A stretch of DNA of 62,666 nucleotides from Rhodospirillales bacterium Ga0074136 (GCA_001464375.1 LNEW01000172.1:1-62666); one strand, 5' to 3'; positions 25,617 through 35,912 are shown, counted from the first letter of the stretch. The notes: generated by a model not told the origin, from the letters alone. A program made the numbers and translations.

Positions 25617-27114
25617 TCACCCCGCGACTTCCACCCCCGCCTCCAGCCCCAGCACCGCCGCCAGGGCCTCCACGCGTCGCAGCACGCTCTCGCCCGCGAA
25701 GACGCCGGTGCCTTCGACCAGGCGCAGCATAAGGCGGCCGCCGCGGCGTTCGATTTCCGTGCCGGCCAGCAGTTCCGGGGTGCCGCCCGACAGCGTGTAG
25801 GCCAGGCGCAGCGCGGCGCCGAGGGTTTCGGCGCGGCGCACGGCGGCGACGGATGTAGCTGGCATCCGCCGCGGCCTCGTAGCGCAGCGCGACAGCCAGC
25901 GCGAGGAACGCGCGCGCGTGGTGATCGAGCCCGACGCCGGGTTGCCGCAGCACGCGGAAGTAGGAATGTTCGGCGCGGTAGTCCGGGTGGTCGTGGCTGC
26001 CGATGTCGGATGCCCAGCAGGCGGCGATGCGCAGCGCGGCGTCCGTGGGGGATTCGGTTTCGAACAACCCGTTGGTCCAGCGCGCCAGGGCGGCCGGCAG
26101 CCGCGGGTCGCGGCCGAAGCGGGAGGCCAGTTCCTGCGAGGCCGACAGCAGCGGGTCGGCGTGGCGGGCTTCGGTGGGCAGGCGGCGGGCGTACCAGCCT
26201 TCGCGCAGCCCGTTGGCGGAGAACACCACGCGGCGCGCGCCGGATGCGCGCAGCAGGCGGCGCAGCACCACCGCGGCCCAGGGCAGGTCGACCACGCGCT
26301 TGGTGGGCGCGCCGGGCATGCGTTCCAGCGTGCGGCGGGTGGCCGCCATCACCACGCCGGCCAGGTCGCGCGCTTCCTCGCGCATCAGCACGTAGTGATG
26401 CACGATCGACAGCGGATAGGCGGTCTGCGCGATGTGCATGCGCGCGAGTGCGCGCCAGGCCCCGCCGACCAGGTACAGGTCGCGCCCGGTCGCTTCGGGC
26501 AGCCAGGGCACGCGGGCGAATTCCTCATCCGCCAGGGCGCGGCCGCGCTGCACTTCGCCGCCGGCGCGTTCGGACAGCCGGATGGCGCCGAGCGGCAGGC
26601 TGGCGACGCGCCCTGCCCGCCCATGCGCCAGTTCCACCAGTTCGAGCGACCCGCCGCCGATGTCTCCCAGCACGCCATCGGCGTCGGGGAAGCCCAGCAG
26701 CACGCCGTCGGCCGACAGGTGGCCTTCCTCGTCGCCGGTCAGAACGCGGATGACGAGGTCCGGCAGGCGAGCGCGCAACGCAGCGATGAAGGCGGCGCCG
26801 TTGGTGGCATCGCGAACGGCGGCGGTGGCCAGGACTTCGACGGGGTCGGCGCCCATGGCGCGGGCCACGGTGTGGTAGCGGACCATGACCGTGAGCGCCT
26901 GGTCGACCGCGTCCTCGTTCAGGCGACCAGTGGCGACCAAACCGCGGCCCAGGCCGAGCACCGCCTTTTCGTTGAAGATGGCCAGTGGATTGCGGCCATG
27001 GCCTTCGAACACCACGAGGCGCACGGAATTGGAGCCGAGGTCGACCACGGCGGAACGGGCCGTGCGCGGCGGCGCGCCGGCCAGGCCGGGCGTGTCGGTC
27101 ATCGCGGTGTCCAT
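25617..27114 (-). pseudogene. ppx: Exopolyphosphatase (Ppx/GppA), frame slip near 3' end
   Basis: Releases phosphate from polyphosphate. Residues 1 to about 415 read cleanly: VVDLGSNSVRLVVF (ASKHA phosphate loop), ATAAVRDATNG, GDIGGGSLELVE, and an HD-like helical part ending ALAVALRYEA. Near 25,835-25,870 the frame becomes Arg/Gly-rich and runs on to 25558 through the palindrome. The conserved C-terminus (AETLGAALRLAYTLSGGTPELL) appears one frame over and stops at 25617. The slip equals one extra base or two lost. It may be a real mutation or a base-calling error. The start is five bases after the ppk stop, so the two form an operon. Confidence 0.8.
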
Positions 27115-27118
27115 CGGT

Positions 27119-29284
27119 TCAGTCCTGCACCACGCGGTCCTGCCGCGGCCGCCGCGTCGTTCCCTTCAACGCGCTGCCGCGGCCCGAGAGCGATGGGTTG
27201 GTCATGAAATATTCGTGTGCGGAGACACCCTTCTCGCCCGGCTTCAGGCGCGTCCAGCCGCCATCGGCGCCAAGCTGCCAGGACTGCATGGTGTCCTTCA
27301 GGTTCACCACCATGATCTGGTCGACAATCTGCGCGTGCACGGTGGGGTTCTCGACCGGCACCATGGTCTCGACGCGCCAGTCCATGTTGCGCGCCATCCA
27401 ATCCGCGGAGCTGATGAACACGCGAGCGCGACGCGAAGGCAGGCGATGGCCGTTGCCGAAGACGCAGATGCGCGAATGTTCCAGGAAGCGGCCGACGATC
27501 GACTTCACGCGGATGTTCTCGGACAGCCCCTTCACGCCGGGGCGCAGGCAGCAGATGCCGCGCACCACGGCATCCACGCGAACGCCGGCGCGCGAGGCCG
27601 CGTACAGCGCGTCGATCAGCGTTTCATCGACCAGCGAGTTCATCTTGATCCAGATGGCTGCCGGCTTGCCTTCCCGCGCGAAGGCGATCTCCTGTTCGAT
27701 CAGCGCCAGCAGCGTGGGGCGGATGGTCAGCGGGGCGAAGGCAAGCTTGTCCATCGTCTCGGGCCGCGCGTAGCCGGTCATGTAGTTGAACAGCTTGGCG
27801 GCGTCGCGCGTCAGCGCCGGGTCGGCGGTGAAGTAGGACAGGTCGGTGTAGATGCGCGCGGTGACCGGGTGGTAGTTGCCGGTGCCGAAATGCGCGTACG
27901 AACGCAGTTGCGCGCCCTCGCGCCGCACCACCAGGCTGACCTTCGCGTGGGTCTTCAGTTCGACGAAGCCATAGACCACCTGCACGCCGGCGGCTTCCAG
28001 TTCGCGGGCGAGCGCGATGTTGCGTTCCTCGTCGAAGCGCGCCTTCAGCTCGACGATGCCGGTGACGGATTTGCCGGCCTCGGCGGCTTCGATCAGCGCC
28101 TTGGCGATGGGGCTGTCGCGCGTGGTGCGATACAGCGTCTGCTTGATCGCGACCACGTTGGGGTCGCGCGCCGCCTGGCGCAGGAACTGCACCACCACGT
28201 CGAAGGATTCATAGGGGTGGTGGACGACGATGTCCTTCGCCCGGATCGCCGCGAAGCAGTCGCCGCCGAAGTCGAGGATGCGTTCGGGGAAGCGCGGGGT
28301 ATAGGGCGTGAACAGCAGGTCGGGCCGGTCATCCGCGATCATCTGCGTGAGGTCCGACAGGCCGAGCAGCCCGTCCACGATGAACACCTCGCTGCGCTGC
28401 GCCTCCAGTTCCTCGGCGACGAAATCGAGCATGTCGGCGGGCGTCGCCGCGGTGACCGACAGCCGGATCGGCCGGCCGCGGCGGCGCCGCTTCAGCGCGG
28501 TCTCGTAGGATCGCACCAGATCCTCGGCCTCCTCCTCGAATTCCACGTCGGTGTCGCGGATCAGGCGGAACAGGCCGGTCTCGGCGGGGATGAAGCCGGG
28601 GAACAGGCGGTCGAGGAACAGCAGGATCAGGTCTTCGAGCTGCACGAAGCGGATGCCCAGGGCACCCTCGCGCGCCGGCAGGCGGATGAAGCGCTGCACC
28701 TGCGGGGACAGCGGCAGCAGCGCGCGCATGGTGCCGCCATCCTCCTCGCGCACCAGCTTCAGCACCATGCACAGCGACAGGTTCGAGATGAACGGGAAGG
28801 GATGCGCCGGGTCCACCGCGAGCGGCGTGAGCACCGGAAACACCCGGTCCATGAACCAGCCTTCCAGCCAGTCGCGGTCGGCGGCGTCCAGCTCCGCCGG
28901 TTCGCAGAGCGTCACATCGGAGGCGCGCATCAGCCCGCGCAGTTCCTGCCAGGCATCCTGCTGGGCGCGGATCAGCGCCTGCGCCTGGTCATGGATGGCC
29001 GCCAATTGCTGCGCCGGCGTCTTGCCGTCATGCGATGTCTTGCCGATGCCGGCGCGTTCCTGCCCGACCAGCCCGGCCACGCGCACCGAATAGAATTCAT
29101 CGAGGTTGGACGCCGAGATCGCCACGAAGCGCAGCCGTTCCAGCAGCGGGTGCCGCGGATTCTCGGCTTCCTCCAGCACACGCTGGTTGAACGCCAGCCA
29201 GGACAGTTCCCGGTTGATGTAGCGCGCGGGGCTGGACAGGAGCGCATCGGCCGGATCGGCCGCCATGGTGGCAACGTGGTTCAT
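27119..29284 (-). CDS. ppk1: Polyphosphate kinase 1
   Basis: Polymerises the gamma phosphate of ATP into polyphosphate at the membrane. The 721-residue protein has the N domain opening [30 protein letters not shown], then the catalytic region with [19 protein letters not shown], which contains the phosphorylated His. The last domain has [18 protein letters not shown] and ends in [17 protein letters not shown]. Length and motifs are normal. It lies directly upstream of ppx, so polyphosphate is made and degraded from one operon. Confidence 0.95.
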   Translation of the reverse strand: MNHVATMAADPADALLSSPARYINRELSWLAFNQRVLEEAENPRHPLLERLRFVAISASNLDEFYSVRVAGLVGQERAGIGKTSHDGKTPAQQLAAIHDQAQALIRAQQDAWQELRGLMRASDVTLCEPAELDAADRDWLEGWFMDRVFPVLTPLAVDPAHPFPFISNLSLCMVLKLVREEDGGTMRALLPLSPQVQRFIRLPAREGALGIRFVQLEDLILLFLDRLFPGFIPAETGLFRLIRDTDVEFEEEAEDLVRSYETALKRRRRGRPIRLSVTAATPADMLDFVAEELEAQRSEVFIVDGLLGLSDLTQMIADDRPDLLFTPYTPRFPERILDFGGDCFAAIRAKDIVVHHPYESFDVVVQFLRQAARDPNVVAIKQTLYRTTRDSPIAKALIEAAEAGKSVTGIVELKARFDEERNIALARELEAAGVQVVYGFVELKTHAKVSLVVRREGAQLRSYAHFGTGNYHPVTARIYTDLSYFTADPALTRDAAKLFNYMTGYARPETMDKLAFAPLTIRPTLLALIEQEIAFAREGKPAAIWIKMNSLVDETLIDALYAASRAGVRVDAVVRGICCLRPGVKGLSENIRVKSIVGRFLEHSRICVFGNGHRLPSRRARVFISSADWMARNMDWRVETMVPVENPTVHAQIVDQIMVVNLKDTMQSWQLGADGGWTRLKPGEKGVSAHEYFMTNPSLSGRGSALKGTTRRPRQDRVVQD

Positions 29285-29293
29285 GCCGCCAGA

Positions 29294-30055
29294 CTACAGC
29301 AGCGCGGGCGCCGGGGGGGAGGGCACGGCTGAAATTGTCTCGGAAGCATCATCGCCCGGCGCTTCCCCGAAGCCGTCCCACCCGGCCAGGGCGGCCCGGG
29401 CCAGGGCGCGGGTGACCGGGGCGCGAGCAATCAGCGCGGCGCGGTCGAGCCGGGCCACGGCCTCGGCGAGCGCCGCCGCCTCGCGCGGCAGGCGGGCCAA
29501 CAGCCAGGCCTGGGTGTCGGACGCCACGCGCAACTGCCTGTCCGCAAACAGCTTCGCCAGAAGTGCGGCCAGCAGCCCGTCCTGGGGCCGGCCGATGCCG
29601 ACCGCGGTGGTGGCGCGCAGGCGGCTGGCCAGGTCCGGCAGGGCAATCGGCCAGCGCGCCGGCGCCTCACGCGCCAGCAGGAGCAGCCCCTCGCCGCGTT
29701 CGGCGCAAAGATTCACCAGGTGCAGCAGGGCGGTCGGGTCCGCGACCGCATCGGCATCGTCCAGCACGGTGCCGCCCGAGGCGGGTGGCGGCAGCCCGCG
29801 CAGCGCAGGCCCGTCCAGCCGCCGCCAACCGCGCGCGGCGGCAAACGCCCGGCCCATATGGGACTTGCCCACCCCCTCCGGCCCGAACAGCGCGAGCCGC
29901 CCGCCCGGCCAGCCATCCGGCCGGTCGAGCCAGGCCAGCGCCTGCGCATTCGAGGAATCCTCGAGGATGTCGGCGCGGTCGCCGGAGGCCATGAGCGGCA
30001 GCGGCAGGATGAATTGCCGCGCGCCCCCAGGGGGCGAGTCTTGCGGCGGGTCCAT
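29294..30055 (-). CDS. hdaA: DnaA regulatory inactivator HdaA
   Basis: A 253-residue AAA+ DnaA homologue lacking the DNA-binding domain. It triggers ATP hydrolysis on DnaA, limiting re-initiation of replication (known for Caulobacter HdaA and E. coli Hda). Seen: LALFGPEGVGKSHMGRAFA (Walker A), VLDDADAV as a degenerate Walker B, and RLRATTAVGI with a sensor/Arg finger region. The N-terminus lacks an evident clamp-binding QxxLxL motif, though QFILPLPL (residues 14-21) is a good candidate for it. It sits between the permease and ppk. Confidence 0.87.
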   Translation of the reverse strand: MDPPQDSPPGGARQFILPLPLMASGDRADILEDSSNAQALAWLDRPDGWPGGRLALFGPEGVGKSHMGRAFAAARGWRRLDGPALRGLPPPASGGTVLDDADAVADPTALLHLVNLCAERGEGLLLLAREAPARWPIALPDLASRLRATTAVGIGRPQDGLLAALLAKLFADRQLRVASDTQAWLLARLPREAAALAEAVARLDRAALIARAPVTRALARAALAGWDGFGEAPGDDASETISAVPSPPAPALL

Positions 30056-30064
30056 CCGCCCGTC

Positions 30065-31240
30065 CTACATCCCCGTCCGCGGCGGGTCGAGGTAGAGCGG
30101 ACTTTCCAGGTATCGCCGCAGCCAATACCGCGCCACCACGCCCAGCGCCGCGGCCATCGGGACCGCCAGCAGCACACCCAGGAAGCCGAAGGCGACGCCA
30201 CCCGCGAACAGCGCGAAGATCACCCAGACCGCGTGCAGTTCCACCCTGTCGCCCAACAGATAGGGGTAGATCACGTAGCCCTCGATCGTCTGGCCCACCA
30301 CGAAGATGGCCACCACCAGCATGACCTCGTTCCAGGTCCCGAACTGGCCCATCGCCAGCAGCACGGCCGAGGCGAAGCCGGTCAGCGACCCGACATAGGG
30401 GATGAAGGTCAGGATGCCAGCCATCAGCCCGATGGTCAGCCCCAGCTCCAACCCGACCACCTGCAGCGCCACCGCGTAGAACAGGCCGAGCGCCGCGCAG
30501 CACAGCAACTGCCCGCGCAGCCAGGCGGACAGCACCCGGTCGGTATCCCGCGCCAATTGCCGCAGCACCGCCGCGTTCTTGCGCGGCAGCCAGGATTCGA
30601 CGCGCCCGAGCATCGCCGACCAGTCCCGCAGCAGGTAGAAGGCCACCACCGGCACCACCACCACCAGCGTGAACACCTGGAACAGCGCGAAGCCACCGCC
30701 GATCAGCCGTGTTGCGGCGGTGACGATCCAGGACAGCATCGACCCGGCCTGGTTGATCGCCATGTCGCGCAGGCGCTGGTCCATCATGTCGGGGCCGAGC
30801 GCTTCCTCCAGCCGCAGCAGGCCGTCGCGCAGCAACGTGCCCACGCCGCTCACATAGACCGGCAGCCGCTGCACCAGGATGCCGATCTGCGCCAGGATCA
30901 GCGGGTACAGCAGCAGCATCGCCACCAGCCCGACCGCCATCAGAAGGAAGATCAACGCGAAGGCGCCCAGGCTGCGCCGGATGCCGATGCGCGACAGGCG
31001 CGTCGCGAGCGGATCCAGGAAATAGGCGATCACCGCGGCCAGCACGAAGGGCGTCAGGATCGCCTGGAACATCCACAGGCTGAACAGCAGCGTGGCGCCG
31101 AAACCCACCAGCAGCCCGGTGCGCTGCGCCCGCGTGGCGGTGCGTGGCGCGGATGGCGCCGGGAAGCGCGCGGCCATTGCCGGGCCGCTGCGCGCTGGCG
31201 GCTCGGCCCTGGCGGGCGGGCGGGGCGGCGTGTCGTTCAC
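30065..31240 (-). CDS. AI-2E/PerM-family inner-membrane transporter
   Basis: A 391-residue membrane protein of the AI-2E transporter (PerM/YhhT) family, with about eight hydrophobic segments. Family features: FLDPLATRLSRIGIRRSLG after the first helices, a long extracytoplasmic segment, then FIPYVGSLTGFASAVLLA and EGYVIYPYLLGDRVELHAVWVIFALFAGG (trimmed motif: IYPYLLGDRVELH). The GTG start at 31240 overlaps the pgsA-like stop (GTGA); an internal ATG near residue 22 is the alternative. The substrate is unknown. The gene order next to hdaA and a PgsA-like enzyme recurs in this bacterial group (general knowledge). Confidence 0.87.
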   Translation of the reverse strand: MNDTPPRPPARAEPPARSGPAMAARFPAPSAPRTATRAQRTGLLVGFGATLLFSLWMFQAILTPFVLAAVIAYFLDPLATRLSRIGIRRSLGAFALIFLLMAVGLVAMLLLYPLILAQIGILVQRLPVYVSGVGTLLRDGLLRLEEALGPDMMDQRLRDMAINQAGSMLSWIVTAATRLIGGGFALFQVFTLVVVVPVVAFYLLRDWSAMLGRVESWLPRKNAAVLRQLARDTDRVLSAWLRGQLLCCAALGLFYAVALQVVGLELGLTIGLMAGILTFIPYVGSLTGFASAVLLAMGQFGTWNEVMLVVAIFVVGQTIEGYVIYPYLLGDRVELHAVWVIFALFAGGVAFGFLGVLLAVPMAAALGVVARYWLRRYLESPLYLDPPRTGM

Positions 31241-31863
31241 GCGCTGCCGCCCGCCGTCAGCCGCGCCGCCTGGACAACATAGGCGGCGCCGGAGGCGAAG
31301 GTGGTGGCCGCGACCACCCAGATCATCACATCGAGCAGCGCCGGCGCCGACAACTGGAACCCCGCCAGCAGCAGCGCCAGCGCGGCGAGCGCGATCTGCG
31401 CGAAGGTATTGGCCTTGCTGACCATCAGCGGGCGGATGCGCGTCGGCACGCCCAGCATCCACAGGGAGATCACGCCGCCCACGATCAGCAGGTCGCGGAA
31501 CACCACCAGGATCGCCAGCCAGTCCGGCAGCACGCCGATCGCCGCCAGCGTCACATAGACCGACACCAGCAGCGCCTTGTCGGCGATCGGGTCGAGCAGC
31601 GCCCCCAGGGCCGACCGCGCGTTCCACACCCGCGCGATCCAGCCATCCACCGCATCCGAGATGCCGGCCCCCACGAAGACCAGGAAGGCGATGTCGAGCC
31701 GGTGCTGCAACATCAGCCAGACCGCCGCCGGCACCGCGCAGAGCCGCGCCAGCGTAATGAGGTTCGGCACGGTGAACAGCCCGGCCTCATGCTCGGCCGG
31801 GCCGGACCCATCCGGGCGGCGCAGGTGGTCAGGAACGTCCGCCAAGGCCCACGCGCCAGGCAT
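31237..31863 (-). CDS. CDP-alcohol phosphatidyltransferase (PgsA-like)
   Basis: A 208-residue inner-membrane enzyme joining CDP-diacylglycerol to an alcohol such as glycerol-3-phosphate. The catalytic signature DG-x2-AR-x8-G-x3-D-x3-D is complete: DGWIAR...GALLDPIAD, near residues 73-95. Six hydrophobic segments are visible, the first starting LFTVPNLITLARL. Its start lies 35 bases inside the end of the DUF2066 gene, so the genes are coupled. Phosphatidylglycerophosphate synthase and cardiolipin synthase are both possible. Confidence 0.88.
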   Translation of the reverse strand: MPGAWALADVPDHLRRPDGSGPAEHEAGLFTVPNLITLARLCAVPAAVWLMLQHRLDIAFLVFVGAGISDAVDGWIARVWNARSALGALLDPIADKALLVSVYVTLAAIGVLPDWLAILVVFRDLLIVGGVISLWMLGVPTRIRPLMVSKANTFAQIALAALALLLAGFQLSAPALLDVMIWVVAATTFASGAAYVVQAARLTAGGSA

Positions 31864-32566
31864 CGCCGGGCGCTCCGGAGCCGGGGCTCATGGTCAGGCC
31901 CTGGCGCGCCAGCTCCTCGGCCGCCACCGCGGGCGGCGCGCGCAGGCCGAGGCGCAGCCGCGCCCGGTCGGTCGAGATCGCCACAACTTCCAGCCGCGCG
32001 GTGTTCGCCACCAGGCGCCGGCGGATCTCCAGCCATTCGTTCAGCGAGCCATACAGCGCCACCGCCTCGATGGTCGCGGCCGCGGGACCGGACGCCACCG
32101 GGCGCGGCGGCGGTTCGCCCGGCGTGCCAGGCACGCCCGGTGTCCCGCCCTCGGCCGTTCCGCTGCCGCCGGTGATCGCGCGTACCCGGCCCGGGTTGAA
32201 GTTCACCGTGATCCGCCCGGTGTAGCGGGTGGGGGAGGTGCGTTCCTCCTCGATTATGATCGAGGTGACCATGCCCTCGATCTGCGAATCCGACAGCGAT
32301 CGGGTGACCCCGGCGGCCGAGGCGATGCGCTCCCACGCCGCGCGCCGCCCGGCCACGAAGGCGCGTTCGCGGGCGATCACGCCGTTCTCGGCGGTGGCCT
32401 CGGCGGGCACGCCGCGCTGGCTGTAGGAGACCGCCGCCGGCGCCTCCTGCGCGCGCGGCGCGGCGGGGGTCGCCAGCGCAAGCATCACGGTTGCGATCAT
32501 CGCCGCCGCATGGTTCTTTCCGCGCGCCCGCGCAAGGCGGGACATGACCGGCATCAGCTTCACCAT
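31829..32566 (-). CDS. DUF2066 periplasmic protein
   Basis: A 245-residue exported protein with a hydrophobic leader ([20 protein letters not shown]). The mature N-terminal half shows [15 protein letters not shown] and [23 protein letters not shown], the core of DUF2066. A Pro/Gly-rich linker follows at about residue 145, then a second helical/beta region ([22 protein letters not shown]). The function of the family is not established. ATG 32566 is preferred; a reading to 32680 would cross into the purM leader. First gene of the pgsA-perM-hdaA-ppk-ppx run. Confidence 0.75.
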   Translation of the reverse strand: MVKLMPVMSRLARARGKNHAAAMIATVMLALATPAAPRAQEAPAAVSYSQRGVPAEATAENGVIARERAFVAGRRAAWERIASAAGVTRSLSDSQIEGMVTSIIIEEERTSPTRYTGRITVNFNPGRVRAITGGSGTAEGGTPGVPGTPGEPPPRPVASGPAAATIEAVALYGSLNEWLEIRRRLVANTARLEVVAISTDRARLRLGLRAPPAVAAEELARQGLTMSPGSGAPGDAWRVGLGGRS

Positions 32567-32651
32567 TCCTCGTCGACGGCCGGTCGATGGCCGCCCCTGC
32601 CCCGCGCCGCCGCGGCGCCTGAGCCACGCCAATACCCGATCGGAGGCCGCC

Positions 32652-33728
32652 CTGACCAGTTCCCCGTCTTCCCCGCTCACCTACCGCGCCGCCGGCGTCG
32701 ACATCGAGGCCGGCGACGCGCTGGTCGATGCCATCAAGCCGCTGGCGAAATCCACCGACCGGCCTGGCACGATGGGCGGCCTGGGCGGCTTCGGCGCGCT
32801 GTTCGACCTGAAGGCCGCCGGCTTCACCGACCCGGTGCTGGTCAGCAGCACCGATGGCGTGGGCACCAAGCTGCGCGTCGCGATCGATGCCGGGCTGCAC
32901 GCCACGGTCGGCATCGACCTGGTGGCGATGTGCGTCAACGACCTGGTGGTGCAGGGCGCGGAACCTCTGTTCTTCCTGGATTATTTCGCCACCGGCGCGC
33001 TGGACGTCGCCTCGGCCAGACAGGTGGTGGCCGGCATTGCCGAGGGCTGCCGGATCGCCGGCTGCGCGCTGGTCGGCGGCGAGACGGCCGAGATGCCGGG
33101 CATGTATGCCATGGGCGACTATGATCTGGCGGGATTCTCGGTGGGCGCGGCGGAACGCGGCGCGCTGCTGCCCAAGCCCGATGTCGGGCCGGGCGACGTC
33201 ATCCTCGGGCTGATGTCCTCGGGCGCGCATTCCAACGGCTATTCCCTGGTCCGACGCATCGTGGAACGCGGCAATGCCGGGCTTGGGTCCCCGGCACCCT
33301 TCGCCGCCGGCAAGACACTCGGCGCAGCCCTGCTGGAGCCGACGCGGATCTACGTGAAGCCGCTGCTCGCCGCGCATCGCGCGGGCTACGTGAAGGCCGC
33401 CGCGCACATCACGGGCGGCGGGCTGCCGGGCAACCTGCCGCGCGTCCTGCCCGCAGGCACGGTTGCCGTGCTCGACGCGCGCGCCTGGACGCCGCCGCCG
33501 GTCTTCGCCTGGCTCGCCCGCGTGGGCGAGGTGGAGGCGCAGGAAATGCTGCGGGTCTTCAACTGCGGCATCGGCATGGCCGTCGTGGTATCCGCGCCCG
33601 TGGCGGAAGCCGCGGTGGCGTTCCTTGAAGGTCAGGGCGAGGCCGTGCGGCGCATCGGCGTGATCGAGGCGGGTTCGGGCGAGGCGAGCGTGCGCATCGA
33701 CAACCTCGGTGCCGGCTGGCCGGCGTGA
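32652..33728 (+). CDS. purM: Phosphoribosylformylglycinamidine cyclo-ligase
   Basis: Closes the imidazole ring to give aminoimidazole ribotide in purine synthesis. The 358-residue protein starts [20 protein letters not shown], matching the usual PurM beginning, with [35 protein letters not shown] and [13 protein letters not shown]. No ATG, GTG or TTG gives that N-terminus. CTG at 32652 follows GGAGG with five-base spacing and is the best start. ATG 32544 is an alternative, but would add 36 unconserved residues overlapping the divergent gene. Coupled to purN by GTGA. Confidence 0.92.
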   Translation: MTSSPSSPLTYRAAGVDIEAGDALVDAIKPLAKSTDRPGTMGGLGGFGALFDLKAAGFTDPVLVSSTDGVGTKLRVAIDAGLHATVGIDLVAMCVNDLVVQGAEPLFFLDYFATGALDVASARQVVAGIAEGCRIAGCALVGGETAEMPGMYAMGDYDLAGFSVGAAERGALLPKPDVGPGDVILGLMSSGAHSNGYSLVRRIVERGNAGLGSPAPFAAGKTLGAALLEPTRIYVKPLLAAHRAGYVKAAAHITGGGLPGNLPRVLPAGTVAVLDARAWTPPPVFAWLARVGEVEAQEMLRVFNCGIGMAVVVSAPVAEAAVAFLEGQGEAVRRIGVIEAGSGEASVRIDNLGAGWPA

Positions 33729-34453
33729 CCGCTGGCCTCGCCGGCGGAGGCGCTGACGGCCCCGGCGAACATCGCCCCCCCCGCGCGCGCGTCGCCGTGC
33801 TGATCTCGGGGCGCGGGTCGAACATGGCGGCGCTGCTGGCGGCCGCCGCCGCGCCCGACTACCCGGCCGAGATCGCCCTGGTGCTCGCCAACCGCGCCGA
33901 TGCGGGGGGGCTTGCCCTGGCCGCCGCCCAGGGGGTGCCGACCGCGCTGGTGGAAAGCCGCGCCTACCGGGGCGACCGGGCGGGGTTCGAGGCGGCGATG
34001 GACGCCGAACTCGTCCGCCACGACATCCGCATCATCGCACTGGCCGGCTTCATGCGCGTGCTGACCGAGGGCTTCGTGGCGCAGTGGGACGGGCGCATGA
34101 TCAACGTCCACCCCTCGTTGCTGCCGGCATTCCCGGGGCTCGACACCCATGCCCGCGCGCTGGCGGCCGGCGTGCGGCTGCATGGCTGCACCGTGCACCT
34201 GGTCAGCGCCGGGGTGGACGAGGGGCCAATCCTGGCCCAGGCCGCGGTGGCGGTGCTGCCGGAGGATACCGAGGCGACGCTGGCCGCCCGCGTCCTGGCG
34301 CAGGAGCACCTCCTGTATCCGGCGGCTTTGGGCTGGCTGGCGGCCGGTCGGGTGGCGCTGGCGGGCGGCGTGGCGCGGGTCGATGGCGTGGTCGCGGCGG
34401 GGGGCAGCCTCGTGAACCCCTTGCCGGCGGCGCCCAGGCTTTCTAAAGGCTGA
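33725..34453 (+). CDS. purN: Phosphoribosylglycinamide formyltransferase
   Basis: Transfers a formyl group from 10-formyltetrahydrofolate to GAR in purine synthesis. The 242-residue protein has [14 protein letters not shown] (phosphate binding), [10 protein letters not shown], and the catalytic [21 protein letters not shown] with its Asn-His pair, then [14 protein letters not shown]. It is about 20-25 residues longer than usual at the N-terminus, which is Gly/Pro-rich; a start nearer ARVAVL is possible, but the GTG at 33725 overlaps the purM stop. Shares a base with the next start. Confidence 0.93.
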   Translation: MTAGLAGGGADGPGEHRPPRARVAVLISGRGSNMAALLAAAAAPDYPAEIALVLANRADAGGLALAAAQGVPTALVESRAYRGDRAGFEAAMDAELVRHDIRIIALAGFMRVLTEGFVAQWDGRMINVHPSLLPAFPGLDTHARALAAGVRLHGCTVHLVSAGVDEGPILAQAAVAVLPEDTEATLAARVLAQEHLLYPAALGWLAAGRVALAGGVARVDGVVAAGGSLVNPLPAAPRLSKG

Positions 34454-34638
34454 TGCAGCATCGCGTGGTTGGGGGCGTGGCCGTGGCCGAAGATCAGACC
34501 TATGAGTTCGTCGAAGTGAAGGCCAGCGACATCCTGGCCGAGCGCCAGCGCGAATGGGCCGGGTTCACGACCTTCCTGACCTGGTCGACCGGCGTGATCG
34601 TCGTGCTGCTGGTGCTGATCTACCTGCTCTGGGGCTGA
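34453..34638 (+). CDS. aa3-type cytochrome c oxidase subunit IV
   Basis: A 61-residue single-helix membrane protein of the alphaproteobacterial oxidase subunit IV family. The cytoplasmic part has EDQTYEFVEVKASDILAERQREWAGFT (trimmed signature: RQREWAGFT), followed by TM residues TWSTGVIVVLLVLIYLLWG. The start ATG overlaps the purN stop (TGATG); GTG 34483 would give the shorter form MAEDQTYEF, which fits relatives well. The other oxidase subunits are not in the window. Confidence 0.75.
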   Translation: MQHRVVGGVAVAEDQTYEFVEVKASDILAERQREWAGFTTFLTWSTGVIVVLLVLIYLLWG

Positions 34639-34649
34639 AGACAGGTTTG

Positions 34650-34673
34650 GGAACGCGCCATTGGGCGCGTTCC
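34650..34673. terminator. Bidirectional terminator hairpin
   Basis: A perfect 10-bp stem (GGAACGCGCC/GGCGCGTTCC) with an ATTG loop, placed between the stops of the oxidase subunit and the convergent EAL gene, both within 14 bases. Confidence 0.65.
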
Positions 34674-34686
34674 GAAGCCCGAACAG

Positions 34687-35478
34687 CTACGGGCGGAAGG
34701 CACCGGGGCGGCCGAGCAGCCAGCCCTGCAGTGCATCGCAGCGCGCATCCCTGAGCGCGCGCATCTGGTCCGCGGTCTCGACCGCCTCGGCCACCGTGAC
34801 CGCGCCCAGCGCATGGGCCATCTCGACGACCGCGGTGACCAGCGCGCGGGAGCGTTCCGCCGCCGCGTCGTTGCGCTCGAGCCCGGCGGTCAACGCGGGG
34901 TCGAGTTTCACCGCGGCGAAGGGAATGTCGCGCAGCACGCGGGCCGAGCCATGCGTGCCGCCGAAATCATCCAGCGCAATACTGAGCCCGAGGTCGCGCA
35001 GCGCCGCCGCCAGCCGGCGCGACGCCGGCAGGTCCTGGGTCACCGCCGCCTCCGGCAGTTCGAGCGACAGACCGCGCGGGTCGACCCCGGTGGCGTCGAT
35101 CGCGGCCTTGACCATGGGCGCCGCATGGCCGGTCAGCACGCCGGCCACCGAGACGTTCAGCGCGAGGTACGGCCCGCCCTGCGGCCAGCCCGCCCGCATG
35201 CGGAAACCCTGCACCAGCACCCAGGCATCGAGCGCCACGCCGCGGCCCACCGCCTCGGCCGCCGCGAGGGTCTCGCGCGGCGGGATGGCGCCGAATTCCG
35301 GGTGTTCCCAGCGCAGCAGCGCCTCGTAGCCGACCGGGTCCAGCGTCGCCGCGGCACAGATCGGCTGCAGGTCGAGCCGCAGCCCGGCGCCGCCGGCGGC
35401 CAGCGCATCCGCCAGCCGCGCACCGAGGTCCTCGGCCGCCACCTGGGGCAACGCCGCTTCTGGCAGGATGCCGTCCAT
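34687..35478 (-). CDS. EAL-domain cyclic-di-GMP phosphodiesterase
   Basis: A 263-residue EAL-only protein that would hydrolyse c-di-GMP to pGpG. Seen: GYEALLRW (the EAL signature), ALNVSVAG, IALDDFGGTHGSARVL (metal-binding DD), VKLDPALTAG (catalytic Lys), and TVAEAVETADQMRAL with ALQGWLLGRP at the end. The DDFG loop is changed from the usual DDFGTGYSSL, and LELPE replaces ELTE, so activity may be reduced. ATG 35478 follows GGAGGAGGAA. No sensor domain is attached. It diverges from the lone OB-fold gene. Confidence 0.82.
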   Translation of the reverse strand: MDGILPEAALPQVAAEDLGARLADALAAGGAGLRLDLQPICAAATLDPVGYEALLRWEHPEFGAIPPRETLAAAEAVGRGVALDAWVLVQGFRMRAGWPQGGPYLALNVSVAGVLTGHAAPMVKAAIDATGVDPRGLSLELPEAAVTQDLPASRRLAAALRDLGLSIALDDFGGTHGSARVLRDIPFAAVKLDPALTAGLERNDAAAERSRALVTAVVEMAHALGAVTVAEAVETADQMRALRDARCDALQGWLLGRPGAFRP

Positions 35479-35657
35479 GCCGTTCCTCCTCCTCCAAGGC
35501 CGCGCATCAGGCACCGGGGAGCATTAACGGGTCGTCAGCGCGGCGCCCGTGCTGCCCGCCGCAGACAAGGGCCCGTGACCGCCATCATGGCGCGGTGGCC
35601 GGCGATGATGTTGGATCGGCAGGCGGGAACGGACGGCCCGCCTGGCAGGAGGCAGAC

Positions 35658-35912
35658 ATGGCGACCATCAACGGAATCATGCGCGGGATCATCACCGGCG
35701 GGCTCGACCCGGCCCGTGGCGGACGCGTCTTCGTGCAGCTGCCGGCGCTGAAGGGCGGAGGCGGTGCCTGGGCGCCGGTCTGCCGGGCGTTTGGCGGCGC
35801 ATCCGGCGCCGGCGCCGCGCCAGGGAGCCGCGGCACGGTGGGCGGGGCGGTCTGGGTTGCCTTCGAAAACGGCGATCCGAACTATCCGGTGGTGCTCGGC
35901 CTGGCGGATTGA
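35658..35912 (+). CDS. Stand-alone phage-baseplate V / VgrG-type OB-fold protein
   Basis: An 84-residue protein that is just the OB-fold of phage baseplate protein V/gp5/VgrG (PF04717 type). It shows GRVFVQLPAL, WAPVCRAFGG, and the characteristic ending AVWVAFENGDPNYPVVLG. CAGGAGG lies six bases before the ATG. There are no tail, spike, contractile-injection or lysis genes nearby, so it is either a remnant or a domesticated domain. It is complete as a fold. Confidence 0.72.
   Translation: MATINGIMRGIITGGLDPARGGRVFVQLPALKGGGGAWAPVCRAFGGASGAGAAPGSRGTVGGAVWVAFENGDPNYPVVLGLAD

Noticed and set aside
35658..35912. Prophage or tailocin region
   Set aside because: Only one baseplate-type domain is present; all neighbours are housekeeping genes.
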